NCBI RefSeq assembly: GCF_008704935.1
Contig: NZ_CP023692.1
Span: forward strand, 7,107,501 to 7,171,500
DNA: 64,000 bases
Direction of reading: 5' to 3'
DNA from: Streptomyces vinaceus
GTDB taxonomy: Bacteria; Actinomycetota; Actinomycetes; Streptomycetales; Streptomycetaceae
This document shows positions 16,495 to 25,171 of this stretch, piece after piece. The position numbers and the translations under genes are program-made. The stretch's first letter is position 1; each line of letters starts with the position of its first letter. The notes under the pieces were generated by a model. That model saw only the letters and a list, made by a program, of their open reading frames with translations, made no database searches and was not told the origin of the DNA.

Positions 16495-17757
16495 TCACAG
16501 CATGACGTGCTTGACCTGGGTGTAGTCGAGGAGGCCGGACAGGGAGAGGTCGCTTCCGTAGCCGGAGTGTTCGACACCCCCGTGGGGCATCTCGGAAACG
16601 GTGGTGCCGTGGGTGTTCACCCAGACGATGCCCGTGTGGAGCATCCGGGTCGTGCGCATGGCCCGGTCGTGGTCCGAGGTCCAGACGCCGGCCGCGAGGC
16701 CGAAACGGACGTCGTTGGCCAGGCACAGGGCCTCCGCCTCGTCGGCGAACGGCTGGACGGTCACGACGGGGCCGAAGGTCTCCTCATCGCCGGGCGGGCC
16801 CGTGCGCAGTTGTCGAGCCGACGCCGCGAAGGCCGCGAGGAACGCGTCGTGCACCCGGTGGTGGACCAGGAGCCGGGTGGGCGCGGTGCAGTCCTGGCCG
16901 GCGTTGTAGTAGGCGACGGCGGCGAGGGCCGCGGCCGCCGCCCGGACATCTACGTCGTCGTGGACGATGACGGGGGCGTTCCCGCCCAGCTCCAGGTGGA
17001 CGCGTTCGAGCCCGGCCGCCGCGGCCGCCGCGATCTCCTGGCCCGCCCGCACACTGCCCGTGACCGCGATCAGGGCCACGTCGCGGTGGGCCGTGAGCGC
17101 CCTGCCGGTGTCGCGGTCGCCGCAGACGACGTTGACCACGCCCGGTGGCAGGTGTGCGGAGGCGATCCGGGCGAGGAACACGGACGAGGACGGGGTGGTG
17201 TCGGCCGGCTTGAGCACGGTCGTGTTCCCGGCGGCGACCGCCGGGGCGATCTTCCACGCCGCCATCATCAGCGGGTAGTTCCACGGGGTGATCTGGGCGC
17301 AGACCCCGACCGGTTCGCGGCGCAGCAGGGAGGTACGGCCCGGCGTGTACTCGGCGGCGGCCGCGCCCGGAAGGTTCCGGGCCGCCCCGGCGAAGTAGCG
17401 CACCGTGTCGACGATCGTGGGCAGCTCCTCGTCCCTGAACTGCCGTACCGGTTTGCCGGTGTCCGCCGTCTCCGCGGCCGTCAGGGCGTCCGCGTGCGCC
17501 TCCATCGCGTCGGCGAGGGAGAGCAGGGCGCGCTGGCGGACCGCCGGGGTGGTCGTGGACCAGCCCCCGTACGCGGCCGCCGCCGCCGCGACGGCGGCCT
17601 CGGTGTCGGCCCTGCCGGAGTGCGGAGCGCGGGCGTGCACCCGGCCGGTGGCGGGGTCGGTCAGTTCCATCGTCTCGCCGGAGGCGGCCGGCCGGTCCAC
17701 GCCGCCGATGTGGTTGAGCAGGGCGCCGCTCACGGCGTCGGTCAGGGCGTCAGCCAC
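16495..17757 (-). CDS. aldehyde dehydrogenase with an internal ~45-50 residue gap
   Basis: A 420-residue NAD(P)-dependent aldehyde dehydrogenase of the gamma-aminobutyraldehyde/betaine-aldehyde type. Asn160 (TPWNYP), Glu256 (ELGGN) and Cys290 (GQDCTAP) are present, with VTGSV cofactor residues and the C-terminal GVEHSGYGSDLS. The family is usually about 470-480 residues. Here RTGPPGD (about 318-324) runs directly into ETFGPVV, skipping the QxxRVxxxI and GYFxEPTV segments that normally separate them. The frame is kept, so a deletion product is made; folding and activity are doubtful. GTG 17757 overlaps the stop of the truncated amine oxidase gene, a coupled pair typical of amine catabolism. 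Confidence 0.85.
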   Translation of the reverse strand: MADALTDAVSGALLNHIGGVDRPAASGETMELTDPATGRVHARAPHSGRADTEAAVAAAAAAYGGWSTTTPAVRQRALLSLADAMEAHADALTAAETADTGKPVRQFRDEELPTIVDTVRYFAGAARNLPGAAAAEYTPGRTSLLRREPVGVCAQITPWNYPLMMAAWKIAPAVAAGNTTVLKPADTTPSSSVFLARIASAHLPPGVVNVVCGDRDTGRALTAHRDVALIAVTGSVRAGQEIAAAAAAGLERVHLELGGNAPVIVHDDVDVRAAAAALAAVAYYNAGQDCTAPTRLLVHHRVHDAFLAAFAASARQLRTGPPGDEETFGPVVTVQPFADEAEALCLANDVRFGLAAGVWTSDHDRAMRTTRMLHTGIVWVNTHGTTVSEMPHGGVEHSGYGSDLSLSGLLDYTQVKHVML

Positions 17758-18277
17758 GGCGCAGCACCTCCTCGGCGGTGTCGCGGCCGGTGCGTACGGC
17801 GCCCTCCATGTAGCCGGCCACCCACTGGTCGGACCCGCAGACGTAGAAGGGCGGCTCATGGGTGCCGTGCCGGGGGCCTACGGCCATGACGTCGCCGGGA
17901 GTCCACTGGGTGACGTACCCCCGGGTCCACGGGTCGGTGCCCCACATGCGCAGGTGCGTGGCGAGCGGGCGGTACGCCTCGTCGCCGTACAGGCGGGCGA
18001 CCTCGCCGAGCAGTTCGCGCTCCCGCAGGTGGGCGGGCGCCCCCAGGAGTACGCCGAACCGCTGGGGCGGGACGAGGGCCGAGAGGACGCCCTCGCCCTG
18101 CGGCCAGGTGCTGCCGAGGACGCCCTCGCACTCGGAGAGGCCGCTGAGGCCGCGGTCGCGCCAGAACGGCCTGTCGTACGCGGCGGTGAACTTGGCGGCG
18201 AGGGCGTTGCGCTGGCGGTGCAGCGAGGCGAGGCGGCCCTCGCTGACGCCGGTGACGGCGACGGAGCGGAGCGGGCC
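17750..18277 (-). pseudogene. flavin monoamine oxidase, N-terminal two thirds deleted
   Basis: The frame encodes only the C-terminal part of a flavin-containing amine oxidase: the LAAKFTAAYDRPFWRDRGLSG segment, the cap region, and the C-terminal FAD-binding end (WTRGYVTQWTPGDVMA, FYVCGSDQWVAGYMEGA). The family is about 450 residues and starts with a dinucleotide-binding GxGxxG; that half is absent. Homology stops near 18277, where a TetR remnant in the opposite orientation begins. An ATG at 18319 inside the foreign sequence would allow a 189-residue product, but it would lack the FAD ADP-binding domain. It is coupled to the following aldehyde dehydrogenase. I call it a deletion remnant. Confidence 0.8.
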
Positions 18278-18279
18278 GG

Positions 18280-18495
18280 CACGCCTGGGTCGGCGGCGCC
18301 GTGGAACGGGGCATCGCATCGGGCGAGTTCACCGAGTGTGACGTCGCCGCGCTCAGCACGCTGGTCCTGGCCCTCTGCGACGGCCTCGGCATCCGCCTGA
18401 TGCTGGACGACCCCCGGGTCGACCTCGCCACGGCCCGGTCGACGATCTGGGGCGCCATCGCCCCGGCGCTCGGGATCGCCCCGGTCTTCCCGTAG
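18280..18495 (+). pseudogene. TetR-family regulator, C-terminal remnant
   Basis: About 71 in-frame codons (HAWVGGAVERGIASGEF, ALSTLVLALCDGLGIRLML, ARSTIWGAIAPALGI) match the last helices of a TetR-type regulator with a BetI-like C-terminal domain. The DNA-binding domain and first half are missing, and two stop codons lie in frame shortly upstream (18244 and 18253). It abuts the amine oxidase remnant head to head, consistent with one deletion that removed both 5' halves and the shared divergent promoter. A GTG at 18301 could start a 64-residue product, but no ribosome site supports it. Confidence 0.72.
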
Positions 18496-18527
18496 CTGTG
18501 ACACCGCCCTCGGGAGGTGCGCCCTCG

Positions 18528-19862
18528 TCACCGGGCCAGGTCGTCGGCTCCGCCCGCCGCCTCCGCCGGCTGAGGCGTCATGCGCTCCAGCCCCCTGCGC
18601 TCGTAGAAGCGGGTCATCGCGAAACCGACGACCAGGGCGAGGACCGTACCGACGGCGATCATGGTCCACGCCCGGGTCAGACCCGCGTCGGCGCGCGCGT
18701 CGAAGAAGAGGATGGCGCGCACCCCGTCGCTGAGCTGGCGCATGGGCTCGAAGAGGGAGAGGAAGCGGTAGAAGCCGGGGACGGCCTGGAGCGGGACGGT
18801 GGCGCCCGACGACGGCAGGCCCAGCGCGATGAACACGAACATGGACACGAGCTGGCCGATCCCGCCGAACGCCGCGTTGATCGCCTGTACGCCCAGGCCC
18901 ACCGCGAGGCCCGCGCAGTAGGAGTAGATCCACAGCAGCGGGATGTGTGCGGCGTCCATCCCGAGGATCGAGATCGTGGCCACCATGACCAGCGTGGTGG
19001 TCAACACCGTGATCACGGCCGTCATGACCACCTTCAGCAGCAGCGTCTGGGTGCGGCTGATCGGCACGGTGGGGCGGCGGGTGTGCCAGGGGCCGAGCTC
19101 GCTGTCCGCGTAGCCGAGTGCGGTGTCCACGCCGGTGTTGATGAGGTTGGCGCCCAGGAAGCCGATGAGTACCAGCAGCAGGGTGTAGTAGAACGCGCTC
19201 AGCCCCAGACCGCTGTGCTCGCCGACGGGATGTCCCACCCGGTTCACGATCTGCACGGGGTCGGCCAGCAGCAGGCGCGTGGTGGGATCGGCCTGCGCGG
19301 TGGCGGGGGAAGCCGTGAGTCCTTGGCCGATGGCCTTGGAGGACTGCCGGGCCGCCGCCGTGCTGATGCGGTCGGCCAGGGATGAGCCGATGCTCCCCAT
19401 GCCTGGGTTGGTGAGCACCGTGATCGTCGGCCGGACCGTGGCGTTGCCGGTGGTGAGCGCGGCCACGGAATCGGTGAAGTCCGCGGGGATGACCAGGGCG
19501 CCGTAGATCTTGGCGGAGGAGAGCTGGTCCTGTGCCTGGGCCTGGGTGAGCGGGCGCCATTGGACCTTGCCGGACTTGTCGCCGCCCGTCACGGCCTCGG
19601 TGACCTGCGTCCCCACGTTCTGCCGCCGGCCGGGCAATGGCTTGCCCGTGTCCGCGTTGACGATGCCGACGGGCAGATCGCGCAGCCTGCCGTTCGGATC
19701 GACGATGCCGCCCATGTACAGCAGCGACAGGAGCAGGGCGAGCAGTCCTGTCAGCACCGTGGGTACCGCCCACAGCTTCGGGCGGCGGAGCAGCGCCGAG
19801 GCGCGTGCCCCGACGGCGGCCACGGGGCGGGTGTCGTCGCTGTGGTTCATGTCGGCGTCCAT
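18528..19862 (-). CDS. YhgE/Pip-type membrane protein (ABC-2 permease-like)
   Basis: A 444-residue membrane protein. It has one N-terminal segment (LWAVPTVLTGLLALLLSLLYMGGIV), a long extracytoplasmic domain (DLPVGIVNADTGKPLPG through DPVQIVNRVGHPVG), then five segments in the C-terminal half ending AWTMIAVGTVLALVVGFAM. This topology is that of YhgE/Pip and DUF3533 proteins, which resemble ABC-2 exporter permeases and are often controlled by TetR regulators. Start at ATG 19862 (MDADMNHSDD) or ATG 19850. It lies 124 bp downstream of the TetR gene on the same strand, and a related smaller membrane protein is encoded divergently at 21413-22462. Substrate unknown. Confidence 0.82.
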   Translation of the reverse strand: MDADMNHSDDTRPVAAVGARASALLRRPKLWAVPTVLTGLLALLLSLLYMGGIVDPNGRLRDLPVGIVNADTGKPLPGRRQNVGTQVTEAVTGGDKSGKVQWRPLTQAQAQDQLSSAKIYGALVIPADFTDSVAALTTGNATVRPTITVLTNPGMGSIGSSLADRISTAAARQSSKAIGQGLTASPATAQADPTTRLLLADPVQIVNRVGHPVGEHSGLGLSAFYYTLLLVLIGFLGANLINTGVDTALGYADSELGPWHTRRPTVPISRTQTLLLKVVMTAVITVLTTTLVMVATISILGMDAAHIPLLWIYSYCAGLAVGLGVQAINAAFGGIGQLVSMFVFIALGLPSSGATVPLQAVPGFYRFLSLFEPMRQLSDGVRAILFFDARADAGLTRAWTMIAVGTVLALVVGFAMTRFYERRGLERMTPQPAEAAGGADDLAR

Positions 19863-19986
19863 GGTTCTCGTTCTCGGCGAGTTCCGCGGCGACACCGGGG
19901 CGGCGTACGCGGACGGCCGCCCTCCGGGGTCCGGGGGTGCCCGTGCCCGCAAGCATGGGACGTGACGCGGGGCGGCGTCCGCAGGC

Positions 19987-20541
19987 TCACCGGGCCAGTG
20001 CGGCCCGGGCGGCCTCCAGGATCTCGTCGGAGAGCGGGGAGTCCTTGGTGGCGCGGGCCAGTACGAGCGCACCGAGCATCGTGCACAGCCGGACGATGCC
20101 GTCCTGGTCGTCGGTGGCGAGCCAGTCGGCGAAATCGGAGATGCCGTCGGTGTAGGTACGGTGCGCTCCGCGGTCCCCGGGGTCACGGGCCATGTCGGTG
20201 GCCAGTCCGGCGGCGGGGCAGCCCGTGGCGGCGGAATCCCGGTGCCGGGGGGAGAGGTAGCTGTCGATCATGGCCCGCTGGGCCGCGGGGCGCTCGCCCT
20301 CGTTCTCCTCCAGGACGCTCGCCCGCCGCTCGGCCAGTTCCCCGAAGGCGTGCGAGACGGCCTCGTCGATGAGGGCTTCCTTCGAGTCGAACTGCTTGTA
20401 GAAGCCGCCGTGCGTCAGGCCTGCCGCCTTCATCAGGTCGGCCACGCTCACGCTCGTGCCCTGTTCGCGGAAGAGCTGCGACGCCATCTCCACGACCCGC
20501 TTGCGGTTCTCCTGCGCCTGAGCCTGCGATACCCGGCCCAT
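19987..20541 (-). CDS. TetR/AcrR family regulator
   Basis: A 184-residue repressor with an N-terminal helix-turn-helix (VVEMASQLFREQGTSVSVADLMKAAGLTHGGFYKQFDSK, about residues 15-55) and a TetR_C-type helical domain with CPAAGLATDMAR. The THGGFYKQF recognition-helix region is typical of NemR/AcrR-like sensors of electrophiles or drugs. ATG 20541 (MGRVSQAQ) has AGGAGGTGCCC upstream. It is divergent from an SDR reductase, with two inverted repeats between, and upstream of the YhgE-like gene on the same strand, so it probably controls both units. Confidence 0.9.
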   Translation of the reverse strand: MGRVSQAQAQENRKRVVEMASQLFREQGTSVSVADLMKAAGLTHGGFYKQFDSKEALIDEAVSHAFGELAERRASVLEENEGERPAAQRAMIDSYLSPRHRDSAATGCPAAGLATDMARDPGDRGAHRTYTDGISDFADWLATDDQDGIVRLCTMLGALVLARATKDSPLSDEILEAARAALAR

Positions 20542-20571
20542 GGGCACCTCCTCGTTTGGATGACGGCTGAC

Positions 20572-20610
20572 ATCTATCGTACGCTCGGTATAGATTATGA
20601 ATGTAATCTA
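20572..20610. promoter_or_regulatory. two overlapping inverted repeats, probable TetR operator
   Basis: TAGATTA (20591-20597) and TAATCTA (20604-20610) are perfect 7-bp arms around 6 bp. Overlapping it, ATCTAT (20572-20577) and ATAGAT (20590-20595) form a second repeat. The patch is markedly AT-rich for this genome and lies between the TetR start and the SDR start, so it likely covers both promoters. Confidence 0.6.
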
Positions 20611-20667
20611 AATCGGCGTCCGGGGAGTCCCTACCCCGGGCCGCCGCTGCACCCCTTGGGAGATGCC

Positions 20668-21354
20668 ATGGAACTGAAGGACGCCGTCGCCGTCGTCACC
20701 GGAGCCAACCGGGGCCTGGGCCGTCACCTCGCCGCCCAGCTCACGGAGCGCGGGGCCAAGGTCTACGCGGCCGCCCGCCGTCCCGAGTCGGTGGACCTGC
20801 CCGGAGTCGTACCGCTGCGAATGGACGTCACCGATCCGCAGTCGGTGCGGGAGGCCGCGCGGACCGCCTCGGACGCCACCCTGCTCGTCAACAACGCCGG
20901 GATCTCTACGGGCAGCGCGCTGGTCGCGGGCGACTGGGACGCGGTGCGGCTGGAGATGGAGACGAACTTCTTCGGCCCGCTGGCCGCCACCCGGGCGTTC
21001 GCGCCGGTCATCGAGGGGAACCGGGGCGGCGCCGTCCTCAACGTCCTGTCCGTCCTCTCCTGGTACCACCCGGCCGGCCTCGGCGCCTACGCCGCCGCCA
21101 AGGCCGCCGGCTGGGCGATGACCGACGCGATCCGCGAGGAGCTGGCCCCGCGCGGCATCGCGGTCACCGCCCTCCACGTCGGCTACATGGACACGGACAT
21201 GGCCGCCCGGGTTCCGGCCGGCCAGAAGAGCGACCCCGCCCTCGTCGCCGCCCTCGCCCTCGACGGCCTGGCCGCCGGAGCACCGGAAGTCCTCGCCGAC
21301 GACCTCACCCGCAGCGTCAGGCAGGGGCTCGGAGCCGTACCGTCCGCCGTCTGA
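20668..21354 (+). CDS. SDR family oxidoreductase
   Basis: A 228-residue classical short-chain dehydrogenase/reductase. Cofactor motif TGANRGLG is near residue 12, MDVTDP in the nucleotide pocket, LVNNAGIS stabilises the central sheet, and the active site has Ser in LNVLSVLSW and Tyr/Lys in GAYAAAKAA. The early ARRPES after the second strand suggests NADP(H) preference. GGGAG precedes ATG 20668. It is likely co-transcribed with the membrane protein at 21413 (58-bp gap) and repressed by the divergent TetR regulator. Substrate unknown. Confidence 0.9.
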   Translation: MELKDAVAVVTGANRGLGRHLAAQLTERGAKVYAAARRPESVDLPGVVPLRMDVTDPQSVREAARTASDATLLVNNAGISTGSALVAGDWDAVRLEMETNFFGPLAATRAFAPVIEGNRGGAVLNVLSVLSWYHPAGLGAYAAAKAAGWAMTDAIREELAPRGIAVTALHVGYMDTDMAARVPAGQKSDPALVAALALDGLAAGAPEVLADDLTRSVRQGLGAVPSAV

Positions 21355-21412
21355 CCCGCGCGGCCGCCGCCCACAGCCCGTCACCGCCGGACCGGACCAG
21401 GAAAGACCCCTC

Positions 21413-22462
21413 ATGGCAACCACCGCCCCATCCGCCACACCCGTCCCCGCTGTGGCGGCCGGTACGCCCGCCCCGAGCGCCCCGCCCGCCCCGCCCGCCC
21501 CCGGCACCGGCCGCCGGCCGCCCGTACGGGCCTGGCTCCAGCCCGCCGTGATCGCCCTGGTCCTGGCCGCCGCCTTCATCGGCTGCTACATCGGCCTGCA
21601 ACGCGACCCCCAGCCCCACCACGTCCCCATCGCCGTCACCGGACGGGAACTCGCGGACCGCATGCGGGGCGCACTCGGCGACAGCGTCGAGGTGCACCCG
21701 GCCGCCGATGCCGCGTCCGCCCGCCGGGCCCTGGAACGCCACGAGGTCTCGGCCGCGCTCGGCGAGGGCCCCGGCGGCCGGCTGAACCTGGAGGTCGCCG
21801 GAGCCTACGGACCCTCCACCACCTCGGCGGTCAAGAGCCTCGTCGGCGCGTACGCCGAGGGCGCGGGCCGGCAGGTCACCACCGAGGACGTCGTGCCCCT
21901 GACCCGCTACGACACGCGCGGCCTGGCCGGGTTCTACCTGGCCTTCGGCGTGACCCTCGCGGGATTCGTCCTCGCCCAGAACGCCCTGGGCCTCGCCGGC
22001 CTGCTCCGCCTGCGCCACCGGTTCTGGCTGCTCTCCGCGGTCTCCGCCGCCGTCGGGACCGTGGCCGCCGTCTTGGCCGGGCCCGTCCTGGGCGCCGTAC
22101 CCGCCCCGGTCCTCCCGCTGGCCTTCACCCTCACCCTGCTGGCCGCCGCGGCCGCCTTCGCCACCAAGCTCCTGGGTACGTACCTGGGCCCCGTCGGGGT
22201 GCCGGCCGCGACCCTGCTGCTGCTCACCGTGGGCAACTCCACCAGCGGCGCCGCCATCAGCGCGGACCTCCTGCCGCCGGCCGCGCACGCCGTCTCGGCA
22301 CTCCTGCCGCCGGGGGCGGCCGTACGCGCGATCACCGACCTCAGCTACTTCCACGGTGCCCACGTCACGGGCCCGCTCGTCACACTGGCCGCCTGGGCCG
22401 TGACCGCCGCCCTCCTGGTCGGCCTGCGGAGCCGCCTGCGCCGCACCGCCACGGCCGGCTGA
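21413..22462 (+). CDS. ABC-2 permease-like membrane protein
   Basis: A 349-residue membrane protein with a Pro/Ala-rich cytoplasmic leader (residues 1-40), one membrane segment (PAVIALVLAAAFIGCYIGL), an extracytoplasmic domain of about 110 residues (HVPIAVTGRELADRM...), and five C-terminal segments (AGFYLAFGVTLAGFVLAQ onward). It shares architecture with the YhgE-like protein at 18528-19862, but the soluble domain is shorter. The pair, flanking one TetR regulator, may form an export system or respond to the same signal. No ABC ATPase is adjacent. A strong hairpin follows. Confidence 0.78.
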   Translation: MATTAPSATPVPAVAAGTPAPSAPPAPPAPGTGRRPPVRAWLQPAVIALVLAAAFIGCYIGLQRDPQPHHVPIAVTGRELADRMRGALGDSVEVHPAADAASARRALERHEVSAALGEGPGGRLNLEVAGAYGPSTTSAVKSLVGAYAEGAGRQVTTEDVVPLTRYDTRGLAGFYLAFGVTLAGFVLAQNALGLAGLLRLRHRFWLLSAVSAAVGTVAAVLAGPVLGAVPAPVLPLAFTLTLLAAAAAFATKLLGTYLGPVGVPAATLLLLTVGNSTSGAAISADLLPPAAHAVSALLPPGAAVRAITDLSYFHGAHVTGPLVTLAAWAVTAALLVGLRSRLRRTATAG

Positions 22463-22491
22463 ACCGCCGTGGCCGCCGCGGGCGCGGCACG

Positions 22492-22545
22492 GCGGGGCCC
22501 CGGCCCGCGCGCGTCGCAGGACGACCGCGCGGACCGGGGCCCCGC
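22492..22545. terminator. hairpin terminator between convergent genes
   Basis: GCGGGGCCCCGG (22492-22503) pairs perfectly with CCGGGGCCCCGC (22534-22545); the interior can extend the stem through CCGCGCG-type pairs. It lies between the membrane protein stop and the end of the peptidoglycan-binding gene, and can serve both. Confidence 0.6.
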
Positions 22546-22587
22546 CCGTGTGTGCGGGCCCGGCCGGCCGTGGCCGGGCGCCTGGGG

Positions 22588-22959
22588 TCAGCAGACCGGG
22601 TTCTTCAGGGCGCTCCAGGTCTTGGCACCGACGATGCCGTCGACGGGCATGTGGCACATGTCCTTCACCCGGCGCTGGAACTCGCGCACGGCGCGGTCGG
22701 TGTCGGGGCCGAAGTCGCCGTCGACGCCGGACGGGCCGATGTTCACGTTCCAGGTCTTGAGCAGACACTGGGCCTGCCTCACCGCGTCACCCTTGGAACC
22801 CTTGCTGATGACGGGCTGCTTGTCGGTGTGGTTGCAGCCGCGCGAACCGGTCACCGCGGTGCCGGAGTTGGTGGCCGCCACGGCCGAGGGGGCCAGGGCG
22901 ACACCGGTGCACAGGGCAGTGGAGGCGACGAGGAGCGCGAGACGCTTGCTGACGAGCAT
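22588..22959 (-). CDS. secreted peptidoglycan-binding domain protein
   Basis: A 123-residue exported protein. The signal peptide is about residues 1-28 (LALLVASTALCTGVALAPSAVAA), followed by a single PG_binding_1-type domain: GSKGDAVRQAQCLLKTW, VDGDFGPDTDRAVREFQRR, VDGIVGAKTWSAL. Four cysteines after cleavage could form two disulfides, with the last at the C-terminus. With no catalytic domain, it would be a wall-binding protein or modulator rather than a hydrolase. ATG 22959. It is monocistronic, convergent with the membrane protein gene and divergent from the histidine kinase gene. Confidence 0.88.
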   Translation of the reverse strand: MLVSKRLALLVASTALCTGVALAPSAVAATNSGTAVTGSRGCNHTDKQPVISKGSKGDAVRQAQCLLKTWNVNIGPSGVDGDFGPDTDRAVREFQRRVKDMCHMPVDGIVGAKTWSALKNPVC

Positions 22960-23221
22960 GGCTGTGTTCCGTCCTTCGATCGGTGCGGGCCGTTTCCCCC
23001 GTGGACGTCCCCGAGTCGGCCCGCGGTCCTGATGTCCGGGACCGGTGGTCGGCCGGTCCCGTGCTGCCGGGGCATGAAGCTACGGGCCGGGGCCCGGGCC
23101 CGTCGTCCCGTACTGGATGGATCTGCGCGTCAACCACCGGTGCAGGGAAGTCGCTTCTGCAACTCAGGGGCGAGTACGCGAGGAGGAGGCCGGTCCGTGC
23201 CGTGCGGGCTAGGCTGCGGCG

Positions 23222-24424
23222 ATGCGGATCCGCCCCTCCTCCATGGACGCGCTGACGGCCCTCGCGCAGACGGGTGTCGCCGTGCTGCTGGGCCGGGAGG
23301 CGGTCGTCCAGGGCTGGCCTCCCCTGGACCTCGCCGCGTACCTGCTCGTCGGTCTGGTGACGGTGCCGGTGGCCGTGCGGACCAGGGCACCCGTCGCGGT
23401 CTGCCTGTTCACCCAGCTGATGTGGGTCGTGTACATCACCGCCGGATACTGGCCGGTGGTCACCTGCTTCGGCCCCATGCTCGCCGTGTACACGGTGGCC
23501 GCGCTCTGCCCGGTACGCACCTCGGCGGCCTGCGCCGCCCTGATGGGGGCCGTATGGGTGTACGCGGGACTGCTCGGCAACGGCCCCGGCGGCTCCCTGG
23601 CGACCGTCCTCGCCCAGGCCGTGGTCTTCCCGGCCGTGCTGTGGCGGTTCGGCCTGATGGCCCGCCGGTCGGCCGAACTGGCCCGCCAGCTACGGCGCGA
23701 GCGCGACGAACGGGCCCGCCGGCACGTGGCCGAGGAACGCGCGCGCATCGCACGGGAACTGCACGACATCGTGGCCCATCACATGTCCGTGATCTCGATC
23801 CAGGCGGGCCTGGGCGGGTACGTGTTCGACTCGGCGCCCCACACGGCCCGGACGGCCCTGTCCACCATCCAGGACACCAGCGCCGAGGCATTGGACGAAC
23901 TGCGCCGGATGCTCAGCCTGTTGCGGGACACCGACCGGGACCGGGTGGACGACGACGGGACCGGCCCGGCCGCCCCGGGCCGGGACGCCCCCATGCCGGG
24001 CCTGTCCCGGCTGGCGGAGATGGCCGAACGGGTCCGGGCCGCCGGCGTTGCGGTGGACCTGCGGATAACGGGTGATGCGCGCGAACTCGCCCCCGGCGTG
24101 GAGCTGTGCGCGTACCGGGTGACGCAGGAAGCGCTGACCAACGTCCTCAAGCACGCCCCGGGCGCCCGCGTGAGCGTGGCCCTCGACTACCGGCCCGCGC
24201 ACCTCTCGGTCACCGTGACCGACGACGGCGCGGGCGCGGACCCCGTTCCGGCCAAGTTGGTACGAGGGAGCGGGAACGGGTTGATCGGCATGCGCGAGCG
24301 GGCCAAGCTCTACGGAGGAACGATCAGCACCGGGCCGCGCAGCGAAGGGGGCTACACCGTGTGCCTCACGCTGCCGACCTCCGCCCGGACCGTAGCGCCG
24401 CGCGAGGACGGTGGCCCGGCATGA
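23222..24424 (+). CDS. NarL-class sensor histidine kinase
   Basis: A 400-residue sensor. Residues 1-150 contain four to five membrane segments with almost no extracellular loop. A coiled linker (RQLRRERDERARRHVAEERARI) leads to the HisKA_3 box ELHDIVAHHMSVISIQA with the phosphorylated His, then an HATPase_c domain with ALTNVLKHA (N box), VTDDGAGAD and GNGLIGMRER (G boxes). Such kinases sense membrane or cell-envelope cues. The stop overlaps the start of the response regulator gene by 4 bp (ATGA), so the two are one operon and surely cognate. Stimulus and targets cannot be read from sequence. Confidence 0.92.
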   Translation: MRIRPSSMDALTALAQTGVAVLLGREAVVQGWPPLDLAAYLLVGLVTVPVAVRTRAPVAVCLFTQLMWVVYITAGYWPVVTCFGPMLAVYTVAALCPVRTSAACAALMGAVWVYAGLLGNGPGGSLATVLAQAVVFPAVLWRFGLMARRSAELARQLRRERDERARRHVAEERARIARELHDIVAHHMSVISIQAGLGGYVFDSAPHTARTALSTIQDTSAEALDELRRMLSLLRDTDRDRVDDDGTGPAAPGRDAPMPGLSRLAEMAERVRAAGVAVDLRITGDARELAPGVELCAYRVTQEALTNVLKHAPGARVSVALDYRPAHLSVTVTDDGAGADPVPAKLVRGSGNGLIGMRERAKLYGGTISTGPRSEGGYTVCLTLPTSARTVAPREDGGPA

Positions 24425-25122
24425 CGGGATCCTTACCCTTGAGGGTGCTCGTGGCAGACGACCAGTACCTGATCCGGGCCGGGCTCGTGGGCCTGCTGGA
24501 GGTGGCCGACGGCTTCGAGGTGGTCGGCGAGGCGACGGACGGCGCCGAGGCGGTCGAGCTCGCCGCCCGCACCCGCCCCGACGTGATCCTCATGGACATC
24601 CGGATGCCGCGCATGGACGGGATCGCCGCCACGGAGAGGATCCTCGCGCAGACCCCGCCCCCGGCGCCCCGCGTCCTGATCCTGACCACCTTCGACCTGG
24701 ACGAGTACGTGTACGGAGCCCTGAAGGCCGGGGCCTCCGGCTTCCTGCTGAAGGACTCGGGCCCCCAGCGCCTACTGGCCGCCATCACCGCCGTGGGCAG
24801 CGGGGACGCCCTCTTCGCGCCGACGGTGACCCGGAGGCTCGTGGAGGCGTTCGCCACCCGCTCGGGCGGCGAAGGGGCCGGTGACACCGCCAGGTCCGGG
24901 GCCACCGGACTGGAGGCCCTGACGGGCCGGGAGATCGAGGTACTGGAGCTGGTCGGACAGGGCCTCGCCAACGCCGAGATCGCCTGGCGGCTGTTCATCA
25001 CCGAGGGCACGGTCAAGAGCCACCTCAACCGGACGATGACCAAGCTGGGCCTGGAGAGCCGGGCCCAGGCGGTTGTGACGGCGTACGAGAGCGGACTGGT
25101 GGTCCCGGGCCGGAACACCTGA
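24421..25122 (+). CDS. NarL/LuxR-family response regulator
   Basis: A 233-residue regulator. The receiver domain (residues about 8-125) has the acidic pair VADDQ, phospho-acceptor Asp in LMDIRMPRMDG, the Thr in ILTTFD and Lys in LLKDS. A LuxR-type helix-turn-helix follows at the C-terminus (LTGREIEVLELVGQGLANAEIAWRL, GTVKSHLNRTMTKLGLESR). Start ATG 24421 overlaps the kinase stop. Phosphorylation by the upstream kinase would promote dimerisation and DNA binding. No adjacent export genes mark an obvious target; autoregulation is common but no operator was identified. Confidence 0.93.
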   Translation: MTGSLPLRVLVADDQYLIRAGLVGLLEVADGFEVVGEATDGAEAVELAARTRPDVILMDIRMPRMDGIAATERILAQTPPPAPRVLILTTFDLDEYVYGALKAGASGFLLKDSGPQRLLAAITAVGSGDALFAPTVTRRLVEAFATRSGGEGAGDTARSGATGLEALTGREIEVLELVGQGLANAEIAWRLFITEGTVKSHLNRTMTKLGLESRAQAVVTAYESGLVVPGRNT

Positions 25123-25171
25123 GGGGAGTCGAGCAGCCCCGGGCAACCGCGCGCAGATCTGAGGAGATCCG

